64,000 nt of DNA. It comes from Paucilactobacillus suebicus DSM 5007 = KCTC 3549. GTDB lineage: Bacteria; Bacillota; Bacilli; Lactobacillales; Lactobacillaceae. The stretch is taken from positions 1-64,000 of the forward strand of contig NZ_AZGF01000002.1 in NCBI RefSeq assembly GCF_001434475.1. The letters are read 5' to 3'. This document shows positions 18,998-26,480 of this stretch, one piece after another; position 1 is the first letter of the stretch, and each line of letters opens with the position of its first letter. Position numbers and translations under genes: made by a program. The notes under the pieces are model-generated. The model was not told the DNA's origin. It made no database searches and saw nothing but the letters and a program-made list of their open reading frames with translations.

Positions 18998-19786
18998 TTA
19001 TCTACCATCCATCCACTTCTGAATCTCATCAAAAGAAAATCCCTTACCAACCAAACTCCTCTTAGTCCGCATAACCCGTTCACGATCATCATACCGCCGA
19101 TTACGCTCCCAAATCTTACGAGCTTGTTCATTTAGGTTATTCCACTGTTCTTCAGGATCTTCTTCAACTTCAAGTGAATCTAAAACCTGAGTAATCATAT
19201 CACTATCAAAGCCCTTAGTCATCATTGACTGACGAACTTTCTGCTTACGTAACCGTGATGGTGTTTTGTGATAATGCTTCAATTGCTTTTCTGCTAGCTT
19301 CGTTGCATTTTCCAACATTCTATCTGACTCATAGTTCACTAGGGCGTTATCAATTATATTTTCGCCAATTTTTTTCAAACGTAACTGTTGGCGGATAACA
19401 CTTGGACCTTTGTCAGAAGTCAACATGACCGTCCTTACATAACTATCAGCATAGTTTTGATCATCAATAAAATGATTCTCACGCAACATCCCCATCACCA
19501 CCGGAATCTTATCCGTCGGAATTTCCAGATCTTTGAGTTTCTGCACAACTTCGCTTTCAGCTCGTAACTGGTGAGATATGTAATCAAGTGCGCGACTATA
19601 AGCTTTCGCCACATCGTCAGCATCTATTAATTGACGTTCCAGCTGATCATCAACTTCCATCCCCCTAACCAGACGGAATCGAATCAACACGTTCTCAGCC
19701 ACACCAAACGCATACTGATTATCTAAGTAAATATTGTAACGACCTTGACGTTTCTGAGCTTCAATTTTAGTGATTTTTTTGGTCAT
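18998..19786 (-). CDS. recX: Recombination regulator RecX
   Basis: RecX binds RecA filaments and inhibits or modulates recombination. The 262-residue protein has the repeated three-helix modules of the family: RALDYISHQLRAESEVVQKL near residue 65, then DQNYADSYVRTVM, GPSVIRQQLRLKKIG and a C-terminal module ending FDEIQKWMDG. Length fits the Lactobacillaceae form. ATG 19786 (AGGA 10 bp upstream) and GTG 19792 are both possible starts. It marks the boundary between the AT-rich island and the core genome. Confidence 0.93.
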   Translation of the reverse strand: MTKKITKIEAQKRQGRYNIYLDNQYAFGVAENVLIRFRLVRGMEVDDQLERQLIDADDVAKAYSRALDYISHQLRAESEVVQKLKDLEIPTDKIPVVMGMLRENHFIDDQNYADSYVRTVMLTSDKGPSVIRQQLRLKKIGENIIDNALVNYESDRMLENATKLAEKQLKHYHKTPSRLRKQKVRQSMMTKGFDSDMITQVLDSLEVEEDPEEQWNNLNEQARKIWERNRRYDDRERVMRTKRSLVGKGFSFDEIQKWMDGR

Positions 19787-19981
19787 AACCACCGTTTCCT
19801 TTACAAATACTGATTTTAATTATATCTTATCTACCTTGTAAAAGCACTGCGACATCAAGTCTTAGTCAAATTAATTTAAAAGATTTCAAATTTGTGCTTA
19901 ACTTTTGCAATCTCATTTCGTTTATATATGTGTAAGCAGCGGCCGCGACTTACCAAAAATAAACTAAGGGAGTTATTACTA

Positions 19982-20188
19982 ATGATTAAAACTTTTTCAG
20001 ACGCTAAGTTGCAATTGATGATGGTCGGTGAAGGTCACCAGAAAGGCATAGCACGAACATTCAGTCATTTGGCACAAGATGCTAAGGAAGAAAACATTCA
20101 ACAACTCGGTGAATTACTGCAAAGCATTTCCGCAGATACTTTCGACTGCACAATTGTCACAACATCATACCAACTCGATACTAAGTAA
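19982..20188 (+). CDS. DUF1659 family small protein
   Basis: A 68-residue protein starting at ATG 19982, 9 bp after AAGGGAG. It matches the DUF1659 pattern: SDAKLQLMMVGEG, then a KTFSHL-like block, then a helix ending LGELLQSIS. A longer in-frame start at 19892 lacks a ribosome binding site. Function is unknown. The gene is followed 29 bp later by a DUF2922 gene; this pair recurs as a small operon across bacilli. Confidence 0.75.
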   Translation: MIKTFSDAKLQLMMVGEGHQKGIARTFSHLAQDAKEENIQQLGELLQSISADTFDCTIVTTSYQLDTK

Positions 20189-20217
20189 TCGGTCAACAAT
20201 AGAAAGGGAGTATATTT

Positions 20218-20451
20218 ATGAAGGCATTATCACTATCATTTAAAGGAAGTTTAGGTAAAACTCATTCTCTCAAGCTTAATTACGCTAACAATAACCTGGA
20301 CGCGGATACCGTTAAGGCGGCCATGAATCAGATGGCAACACTTAACTTATTTAGCAAGGATGGCGAGAACTTGTACGCTAAGCCCGTATCGGCTAAATAT
20401 GTTGAAACTACTGAAACGCCATTATTCACTGCACCAAAAGAAACAGTCTAA
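20218..20451 (+). CDS. DUF2922 family small protein
   Basis: A 77-residue protein beginning KALSLSFKGSLGKTHSLKL, with a central LDADTVKAAMNQMATLNLF helix and a C-terminal AKYVETTETPLF strand, the DUF2922 signature. No function is known. It follows an AAAGGGAG ribosome binding site and is closed by a strong terminator, so with the DUF1659 gene it forms a two-gene unit. Confidence 0.8.
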   Translation: MKALSLSFKGSLGKTHSLKLNYANNNLDADTVKAAMNQMATLNLFSKDGENLYAKPVSAKYVETTETPLFTAPKETV

Positions 20452-20459
20452 CTAAATTT

Positions 20460-20499
20460 GCCCGTCCGCCTCAAATTTGGGGTAGACGGGCATTTTTTA
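20460..20499 (+). terminator. Intrinsic terminator after the DUF2922 gene
   Basis: GCCCGTC pairs with GACGGGC, with CCTCAAATTTGGGG forming an inner stem, followed by ATTTTTTAA. The convergent gene on the other strand stops at the same place. Confidence 0.85.
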
Positions 20500-21381
20500 A
20501 TGATGCATTCGCTTAAGCATCTCAGTAATTGGATGACGTTTTTCTTCAATCGTTCCAAACAGTGTCTGCAACGTTGCATTAAGTGTTGCCCCGATCATAA
20601 TAATCATGCCTGATAAATCCAACCACAACATCATAACAATGAAAATCCCAATCGTTTTGTATGACATGACTGTCCGAGCAAACAAATGCGTATACAACGA
20701 AAAGACTTGCGAAAGCAACATCCATAAGATGGTCGAAAGCAGTGACCCCCAAATTACATAACGAAGTCTAACCTTGGCGTTAGGTACAAAGTAATATAGC
20801 AAACATAGCAGAATGAAAATACCACCGAACGTTACCGGCCATTTTACTGATGACACAAGATGAATCAGGCTCATATCAATAGAATAATAATGGCGAAGCT
20901 CACGTAAAATCATTTCACCAATACTAAAGAAAATGATCAAGACAGCCATAATCATGATAACGACAACCATCCAGACAAATGAAACCATCCTATTCACAAT
21001 TGCATTTTGATCTTCGCCAACACCATATGCATGATTAACACTTCGTTGAAATGCTGCCACGGCTTGACTAGTAGACCATAATGTCACCAACGCACCAATT
21101 GACAATAATCCGCCGCTCCCATTTTTTAAGAAATCTAAGATCAAGGGCCGAATAAATGAGTAAATCGATGCTGGCATCGCCGTTTGTAAGTAGCTCAGCA
21201 CGGTACTGGCGTTTAATCCCACCAAAGGCAAAATATTCCCCACCACGATAACCGCTGGAAAAATTGACAGCAGTGAGTAGTAAGCAAGCACGGTCGCGGA
21301 AGTAGATACTTGAGCCATGCCATAATGTCTAAAAAAGGTCTTAAAAAATAATGTGACCTTATTAAAGGCTGCTTGACGCAT
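20497..21381 (-). CDS. YihY/BrkB family membrane protein
   Basis: A 294-residue inner membrane protein with six hydrophobic helices, including AYYSLLSIFPAVIVVGNILP near residue 29, the hallmark of the YihY/BrkB family, and a WSTSQAVAAFQRSVNHAYGV block near residue 101. The biochemical role is not settled; the old RNase BN name is wrong. It lies 18 bp downstream of map and is probably co-transcribed with it. The start follows GAGG. Confidence 0.92.
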   Translation of the reverse strand: MRQAAFNKVTLFFKTFFRHYGMAQVSTSATVLAYYSLLSIFPAVIVVGNILPLVGLNASTVLSYLQTAMPASIYSFIRPLILDFLKNGSGGLLSIGALVTLWSTSQAVAAFQRSVNHAYGVGEDQNAIVNRMVSFVWMVVVIMIMAVLIIFFSIGEMILRELRHYYSIDMSLIHLVSSVKWPVTFGGIFILLCLLYYFVPNAKVRLRYVIWGSLLSTILWMLLSQVFSLYTHLFARTVMSYKTIGIFIVMMLWLDLSGMIIMIGATLNATLQTLFGTIEEKRHPITEMLKRMHH

Positions 21382-21399
21382 AGTTATTTCCTCACTTGT

Positions 21400-22182
21400 C
21401 TATAGGTACTTAGCATCAAATTCAGGATCCTGTGAAGTCAAAATTTTTGGTCCATCTTTGGTGATCGCTAATGTATGTTCATACTGACAGCTAAGTCCAC
21501 CATCTGCAGTTCTTGCCAACCATCCACTTGGATCACTAGTATCAGCTTTCCAAGTACCTGTATTGATCATTGGTTCAACAGTAATCGTCATACCTTCTTT
21601 TAATCTCAAGCCATGGCCCGCTTCACCATAATGTGGTACTTGGGGATCTTCGTGCATTGTAGGCCCAATGCCATGACCAATGAACTCACGGACATCTCCG
21701 TAACCATTCTGATTTTCAGTATAGTCTTGGATTGCAGCTCCAATATCACCAATTCGATTACCGATCACACATTGATCGATTCCTAAGTACAGCGATTTTT
21801 TCGTAACATCCATCAACTTTTTGACTTCATCACTAGGTGTGCCAACGGCATAACTCCAGCATGAATCACTAAAACCACCATCAAGATCGACAACCGTGTC
21901 GACTTTGACCAAGTCTCCATCACGTAACATTACATTTTTGCGTGGAAATCCATGACAAATTTCATCATTAATGCTGACACACGTTGCATATTTATAACCC
22001 TCAAACCCGATTTGTGCGGCCACTGCACCGTGACTTTCAATGTAGTGTCTGCCAAATTCTTCGATCTCCCAGCTTGAAATACCTGGCTTAATAATATCGC
22101 GCAGACCAATATGCATACCGGCTAAGATTGCACCGGACTTGCGCATTGCTTCAATTTCGCGTGGTGACTTGAGACTAATCAT
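21400..22182 (-). CDS. map: Type I methionine aminopeptidase
   Basis: This enzyme removes the initiator methionine from nascent proteins. The metal ligands are visible in order: the aspartates in KVDTVVDLDGGFSD, the histidine in EFIGHGIG, and the glutamates in TVEPMIN and CQYEHTLAIT. The substrate histidine lies in NDEICHGFPRK. ATG 22182, nine bases after AAGGAAG, is chosen over an upstream ATG at 22224; it gives 260 residues, the size of the Lactobacillus enzyme. It is transcribed divergently from the flavodoxin gene. Confidence 0.96.
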   Translation of the reverse strand: MISLKSPREIEAMRKSGAILAGMHIGLRDIIKPGISSWEIEEFGRHYIESHGAVAAQIGFEGYKYATCVSINDEICHGFPRKNVMLRDGDLVKVDTVVDLDGGFSDSCWSYAVGTPSDEVKKLMDVTKKSLYLGIDQCVIGNRIGDIGAAIQDYTENQNGYGDVREFIGHGIGPTMHEDPQVPHYGEAGHGLRLKEGMTITVEPMINTGTWKADTSDPSGWLARTADGGLSCQYEHTLAITKDGPKILTSQDPEFDAKYL

Positions 22183-22335
22183 ATAGTTAAACTTCCTTTT
22201 TGTGTTATATGTGACATTATACACTTATCCGAATAATTGTTTAACCGATTAAGTAGCACCATTTCTTTTTTCAAAAGTGAATATCTGCTATACTATATTG
22301 CATTGAAGTATTACATAAGAAAGAAGGAATTAATT

Positions 22336-22785
22336 ATGGCTAGTGCACTCGTCGTATACGCAACCATTACTGGTAATAACGAAGACGTTGCAGATATTAT
22401 AACTGAAGCGTTCGAAGACCTCGGCGTTGATGTTGATGAAACTGAAATTACCCAAGCCGACGCTGAAGAATTTGAAGACGCAGATATTTGTGTTGTTTGC
22501 CCATATACCTACGATGAAGGTGAATTACCAGAAGAAGGAATGGACTTTTACGATGACCTTCAGGAACTCGACTTATCTGGCAAAGTCTATGGTGTTGCTG
22601 GATCAGGTGATACATTCTACCTCGATGATTACTGTGTTGCGGTTGATAAGTTTGCTGAAGCATTTGATAAAGCTAAAGCGACTCGTGGAACAGAACCTGT
22701 AAAAATCAATCTTGAACCAGAAGATGAAGATATCAAGACTCTGAACGCATTTGCAAAAGACCTTCTTGATAAAGCAAATGGTTAA
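22336..22785 (+). CDS. Flavodoxin
   Basis: A 149-residue FMN-binding electron carrier. The N-terminal phosphate loop reads VVYATITGNNEDVAD (T-x-T-G-N), followed by the CPYTYDEGELPEE loop near residue 58 and GVAGSGDTFYLDDYC near residue 90, which flank the isoalloxazine ring. The protein is very acidic, as usual. ATG 22336 follows GAAGGAA; the upstream ATG at 22237 lacks support. The gene is followed 14 bp later by gtrA. Confidence 0.93.
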   Translation: MASALVVYATITGNNEDVADIITEAFEDLGVDVDETEITQADAEEFEDADICVVCPYTYDEGELPEEGMDFYDDLQELDLSGKVYGVAGSGDTFYLDDYCVAVDKFAEAFDKAKATRGTEPVKINLEPEDEDIKTLNAFAKDLLDKANG

Positions 22786-22799
22786 ATCGGAGGAAGATC

Positions 22800-23204
22800 T
22801 TGTTCGCATTATTTAAAAAGTATCAATCAATGATCGCCTACATCTTTTTTGGCGGTGTCACAACCGTCGTTAATATTGGTGTATTTGCTGGCTTGGACGC
22901 AATTCACTGGAACTACCAGTTAGCTAATGTCGTTGCTTGGTTTTTATCAGTACTGGTCGCATACTTGACTAATAAAGTATGGGTTTTCTCATCACACTAT
23001 ACGACCTTCAAAGCTTTCATTGTTGAATTCACTAAGTTTTACATTTTCCGTGCGCTGACTTTAATTATCGATGTCATTATTATGTATGTCGGTGTTTCGC
23101 TACTTCACTGGAATGCAATTTTGGTGAAAGTCATTGATAATGTGATAGTCATTATCGTAAATTACGTATTTTCAAAGTGGTATATTTTTAAAAAAGTTAA
23201 GTAA
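22800..23204 (+). CDS. GtrA-like membrane protein
   Basis: A 134-residue protein with four transmembrane helices and the GtrA blocks YIFFGGVTTVVNIGVFAGL near the N-terminus and FLSVLVAYLTNKVWVF near residue 48. GtrA proteins are thought to help flip undecaprenyl-phosphate sugars. The start is TTG, 7-8 bp after GGAGG. It is co-transcribed with flavodoxin, an odd neighbour. It could serve the GtrB/YfhO pair 4-6 kb away. Confidence 0.88.
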   Translation: MFALFKKYQSMIAYIFFGGVTTVVNIGVFAGLDAIHWNYQLANVVAWFLSVLVAYLTNKVWVFSSHYTTFKAFIVEFTKFYIFRALTLIIDVIIMYVGVSLLHWNAILVKVIDNVIVIIVNYVFSKWYIFKKVK

Positions 23205-23209
23205 CCATG

Positions 23210-23237
23210 ACACGATCATTGTGATCGTGTTTTTTTA
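23210..23237 (+). terminator. Intrinsic terminator after gtrA
   Basis: ACACGATCA and TGATCGTGT form a 9-bp stem with a 3-base loop, followed by seven T residues. Confidence 0.9.
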
Positions 23238-23539
23238 TTGAAATCATAAAAATATGCTCAGAATAATTATTAATAATAAATTATAGAAATAATAAACAGC
23301 TTTACGATTATGCTTATTTATTGTAACCGGCAACAATGCCTAACATATAGGCACAAGTGGTGCACGTACTAACGTAAAAGTTGCCGATTTACCTTTGAAA
23401 ACTTATGAAAAATTACTAAATAATTAAATTATCCAAGCAATAATTAAAACTTGATTAGCATTTGGCATATTTCTTGATTTTTAAGATCCAAAATTGGATG
23501 ATTAGTATGTTATCAAAAGTTAAGAAAGAGGTTGAAACA
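23238..23539. other. Intergenic region with an inverted repeat
   Basis: CGGCAAC near 23330 pairs with GTTGCCG near 23372, with TGCCT/AGGCA nested inside, so a branched hairpin is possible. On the minus strand the same stretch translates without stop for 24 codons, ending CAYMLGIVAGYNK, but has no start codon. The promoter for the downstream regulator must also lie here. Confidence 0.4.
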
Positions 23540-23881
23540 GTGACACAACACGAAAAGAAACCAGTGCTTTCTTTAAAGATTGCCGCTCTCAGGAACGAAC
23601 GTAACCTAACACAAAAGGAACTTGCAGAAGCCTTACACTTCTCTAAACAAGAAATTAGCAACTGGGAGACTGGTCTTAAAAAGCCTCGTATCGGTGCTAT
23701 GTACCGACTAGCTGACTACTTCAATGTAACAATTTCAGAGCTCCTTGATGAACGACTTGACGCTGACCAAATTGAACGGACAGCTCGAATTCTGGCATCA
23801 CATTTGCCAAGTGATTTATCTGATGAAGAGTTAGCTCAGATTACTGATTATATTGACTCATTCAAACACGAAAAAGCTTAA
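23540..23881 (+). CDS. XRE-family transcriptional regulator
   Basis: A 113-residue protein with a single N-terminal helix-turn-helix (about residues 15-70): KIAALRNERNLTQKELAEAL, then HFSKQEISNWETG and a LADYFNVTISELLD dimer helix. The acidic C-terminal helix has no recognised ligand domain. GTG 23540, 8 bp after AGAGG, is preferred; upstream ATGs at 23462 and 23507 would add an unconserved leader. Targets are unknown, and the gene stands alone between two terminators. Confidence 0.88.
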   Translation: MTQHEKKPVLSLKIAALRNERNLTQKELAEALHFSKQEISNWETGLKKPRIGAMYRLADYFNVTISELLDERLDADQIERTARILASHLPSDLSDEELAQITDYIDSFKHEKA

Positions 23882-23889
23882 TTTAAACG

Positions 23890-23919
23890 GCGTTGCAACT
23901 TAGTTGTGGCGCTTTTTTT
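23890..23919 (+). terminator. Intrinsic terminator after the XRE gene
   Basis: GCGTTGCAAC pairs with GTTGTGGCGC (with G-T pairs) and is followed by seven T residues. Confidence 0.8.
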
Positions 23920-24026
23920 GTATCACAAAAAATTTACGCTATCATCATTTATTTATATCTCTTCCTAATATACGGTGTTAATATTAAATTACATGATTTA
24001 AATTAATCTATTGGGAGAGATCGTTA

Positions 24027-25028
24027 ATGAAGACAAATCACCACCATCAGGTTTTGCAATCAATTTTGGTGTCATTTATTACCATGATTATGGCCGTTGT
24101 AATAGGTGCACCAACCACGCAACCTGAGCAGCCAACTAGTTCAATACCTCAGGTTCAGGCCAGCACCAAGCATCATAAGAAAGTCAATACTACCACTGCT
24201 AAGACAAACAAGAAGTTAGCAAAGAAAAAATATCAAGGTTTACAAACCATTGACGTAAACAATGGTAACCCCACGTTCACCAAATCAGAACTATCAACGG
24301 CCAAAGGAGCGTGGCAGAGTTATGGTAATTTAGATTCATATAACCGCCCAACTGTAGCAAATGCAATGTTGAGTAAATCACTAATGCCCACTGCGAAACG
24401 CGAACCTCTTGATGTTGATCCAACTGGGTGGCACAATAAAAAATTAGCAAGTGGGTATTTATATAACCGTTCACACTTAATTGGTTACCAACTGACGGGA
24501 CAAAATAATAATCCCAAAAATCTCATCACTGGTACTAGGTCACTTAACTCGCCTGAAATGCTGCACTACGAGGATGACTTAGCCTACTATTTAAAAACTA
24601 ATCCCAATGGTTACATTCGCTACCAAGTAACGCCGATTTTTCGTGGCGACGAATTACTAGCTCGGGGTGTCCATATGCAGGCCCAGTCAATTGGTAGTAA
24701 TGCTATCCATTTCAACGTCTATATCTTTAACGTTGAGGATGGTGTCAAACTTGACTATGACGATGGCACCAGCGTTGTCAGCACAAGTGAACAGTCAACA
24801 AATTCTAGTAGTACTTCGTATTCCTCACACACAACAACCGGCACAGATGCTACCAACAATGGGGACATGAATACTGGCGATGTGCAAGGCAAAATTGTGG
24901 GAAATGTTAATAGTAAAATTTATCACGTGCCTGGCCAAGCTGGATACAGAATGAATTCGTCCAATGCCGTCTACTTCAACACAGAAGCTCAAGCGCAAGC
25001 AGCAGGCTACCGTAAAGCACTAAGATAA
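24027..25028 (+). CDS. Secreted DNA/RNA non-specific endonuclease
   Basis: A 333-residue exported nuclease. A signal peptide or anchor (about residues 10-35) is followed by a Thr/Lys-rich linker. The nuclease domain (about residues 80-245) has the active-site block YNRSHLIGYQLTG, a variant of the DRGHLIG motif of EndA-type DNA-entry nucleases, and NPKNLITGTRSLN for the metal asparagine. After a serine/threonine-rich spacer the last 45 residues (GNVNSKIYHVPGQAGY, FNTEAQAQAAGYRKAL) form the small domain often found at the tails of secreted nucleases. Roles in DNA uptake or nutrient scavenging are possible. The start follows GGGAGAG. Confidence 0.9.
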   Translation: MKTNHHHQVLQSILVSFITMIMAVVIGAPTTQPEQPTSSIPQVQASTKHHKKVNTTTAKTNKKLAKKKYQGLQTIDVNNGNPTFTKSELSTAKGAWQSYGNLDSYNRPTVANAMLSKSLMPTAKREPLDVDPTGWHNKKLASGYLYNRSHLIGYQLTGQNNNPKNLITGTRSLNSPEMLHYEDDLAYYLKTNPNGYIRYQVTPIFRGDELLARGVHMQAQSIGSNAIHFNVYIFNVEDGVKLDYDDGTSVVSTSEQSTNSSSTSYSSHTTTGTDATNNGDMNTGDVQGKIVGNVNSKIYHVPGQAGYRMNSSNAVYFNTEAQAQAAGYRKALR

Positions 25029-25057
25029 AAAAATTCCAGCCACACATCATGACTGGA
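25026..25057 (-). terminator. Intrinsic terminator for the 25076-25237 gene
   Basis: On the minus strand TCCAGTC pairs with GGCTGGA across a 9-base loop and is followed by ATTTTTTT. It may also serve the convergent nuclease gene. Confidence 0.75.
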
Positions 25058-25075
25058 TTGGTTGTTGTTATTAAA

Positions 25076-25237
25076 TTAAGCTTTTGGTGTCGCAAAGCCG
25101 TTAACCAGCTCAGCATAGTTGTTCGCGTCATCGAATGTTTGAAATTCATAGGCTTCATCACTACCATCGACTAAACAGTAGTTACCCTTCTTATTTGGTT
25201 TGCCAATCCATTTATGACCAACCTTTACGATATACAT
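25076..25237 (-). CDS. Small conserved-looking protein, 53 residues
   Basis: An ORF of 53 codons with an AGAGG ribosome binding site 10 bp upstream and its own terminator. The product starts MYIVKVGHKWIGKPNKKGNY and contains YEFQTFDDANNYAEL, a pattern of a small beta-rich protein with one helix. Codon use and termination argue that it is real. I do not recognise a named family and assign no function. Confidence 0.65.
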   Translation of the reverse strand: MYIVKVGHKWIGKPNKKGNYCLVDGSDEAYEFQTFDDANNYAELVNGFATPKA

Positions 25238-25389
25238 TCCATTAGCACCTCTTTATAGTTATAAATTATCTTACGATACGCCCATTATAATGCGTAAACA
25301 CGTCTTGTAAAGTGCTTTGATTAAATCTTAATTATTAATTGATAAATATCAAATTATTAAAAATTGCTAACTAAAAGTAGGAAATTATT

Positions 25390-26139
25390 ATGAAAAATGC
25401 CAAGCAGTACCTATTAATCTATGATATTGTCATGATTCTTCTCGCCGTGATATCAGTAGCACTCGTTGTTGCCGACCTTGCCAACGATATTGATATCAGT
25501 GCTCCTCCATATTTTTTCATAGACAACACCATTTTAGTTATTTTTATTATTGATTACGTTGTGCGGTTTGTACACGCTAAACATAAAAAGGACTTCTTCT
25601 GGCATAATATCTTTGATCTCCTATCAATCATCCCCGTCACTCCTGCCATGTATCTGTTTCGTTCCACCAGATTACTACGTATTCTCAGAATCTTACGCAT
25701 TTTACGACTGACGAGAATGGTCGGATTGCTTGGGAGAATTAGTAGTAACATTCAGCGCTTAATTAAAACAAATGGTCTGATCTACCTCATCTACGTTTGT
25801 GGGGCAATCTTATTTATTTCGGCGGGTATTTATTCTTGGGCAGAGAAAGTTGATTACTGGCGTGCCCTATGGTGGGCAGTCGTTACAACTACCACCGTTG
25901 GGTATGGTGACATTTCACCAACAACTGCACTAGGTAAAATTGCGGCAGTCTTGCTGATGTTTGTCGGTATCGGTTTTATTGGTGCTCTGACAAGTGCGCT
26001 CACCTCATTTTTTGAAAATAAGGAAGATAGAAGTAAACATGTTATTAAAGCAATGCGAAAGGAAAACCGTGAATTAAAAAAGGAACTTGATGAGATTAAA
26101 CGAACTGTGGACGAGATTAATCGTCATTTGAATGGATGA
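25390..26139 (+). CDS. Voltage-gated-like potassium channel
   Basis: A 249-residue six-helix channel subunit. An S4-like segment with regularly spaced arginines (RLLRILRILRILRLTRM near residues 93-110) precedes the pore, whose selectivity filter TTTTVGYGDISP lies near residues 172-184. A C-terminal coiled coil of charged heptads (residues 215-248) probably drives tetramer assembly. It has no RCK domain. The gene is monocistronic, with AGGAAA before ATG and a terminator directly after. Confidence 0.93.
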   Translation: MKNAKQYLLIYDIVMILLAVISVALVVADLANDIDISAPPYFFIDNTILVIFIIDYVVRFVHAKHKKDFFWHNIFDLLSIIPVTPAMYLFRSTRLLRILRILRILRLTRMVGLLGRISSNIQRLIKTNGLIYLIYVCGAILFISAGIYSWAEKVDYWRALWWAVVTTTTVGYGDISPTTALGKIAAVLLMFVGIGFIGALTSALTSFFENKEDRSKHVIKAMRKENRELKKELDEIKRTVDEINRHLNG

Positions 26140-26142
26140 CTG

Positions 26143-26175
26143 AAAGGCTGAGGATTTTTTCCTTGGCCCTTTTTC
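26143..26175 (+). terminator. Intrinsic terminator after the K+ channel gene
   Basis: GGCTGAGG pairs with CCTTGGCC (two G-T pairs) around a T-rich loop and is followed by a run of T residues. Confidence 0.75.
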
Positions 26176-26200
26176 AATTTAGATAGCTGAAATGAGTTCC

Positions 26201-26312
26201 ACAAGCACTGAGACTTAACGTGAAAGAGGCTAGCACGGATTAATCGCAAAAAACGCGATCACTCCGTGCTAGCCTCTTTCACACCAGTCTCAACCCGTGC
26301 TTGTTACACTCT
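26201..26312 (-). repeat. Long imperfect hairpin A after the antiporter
   Basis: An inverted repeat of about 50 bp per arm with the perfect core GTGAAAGAGGCTAGCACGGA and a short A-rich loop. On the minus strand it begins AGAGTGTAA directly after the TAG at 26313. The same end motif opens hairpins at 35871 and 51579, though the stem sequences are unrelated. It may act as terminator or RNA stabiliser. The K+ channel on the other strand already has its own terminator. Confidence 0.8.
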
Positions 26313-26480
26313 CTATTTTTTTACAAATCCATCCCCATTATTCAAATAGGCCATCTCATCATAAATAATCTGTTGTTGCATCTGTCCAGCATCTTCTAAA
26401 CCGATCTTGTCCTCAGCAATCGCTTGTTGTAGAAATTCAAATTCAGCGTGAAAGGCTTGTAGAAATAACTGGTAAATCAT
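26313..26480 (-). CDS. C-terminal part of the CPA1 antiporter in the -1 frame (55 codons)
   Basis: ATG overlaps the antiporter stop as ATGA, and the frame runs 55 codons to TAG. The sequence (YQLFLQAFHAEFEFLQQAIA, YDEMAYLNN) looks like the cytoplasmic C-terminal helical tail of CPA1 antiporters rather than an independent protein. A C_CCA_AAA slippery heptamer immediately precedes the upstream stop, so a -1 shift would fuse the two into about 668 residues. Alternatives are translational coupling of a separate tail, a mutation, or a sequencing error. Confidence 0.6.
   Translation of the reverse strand: MIYQLFLQAFHAEFEFLQQAIAEDKIGLEDAGQMQQQIIYDEMAYLNNGDGFVKK

Noticed and set aside
24976-25167. 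Minus-strand open frame over the end of the nuclease gene
   Set aside because: It is out of frame with the better-supported 53-residue gene at 25076-25237 and has no ribosome binding site.
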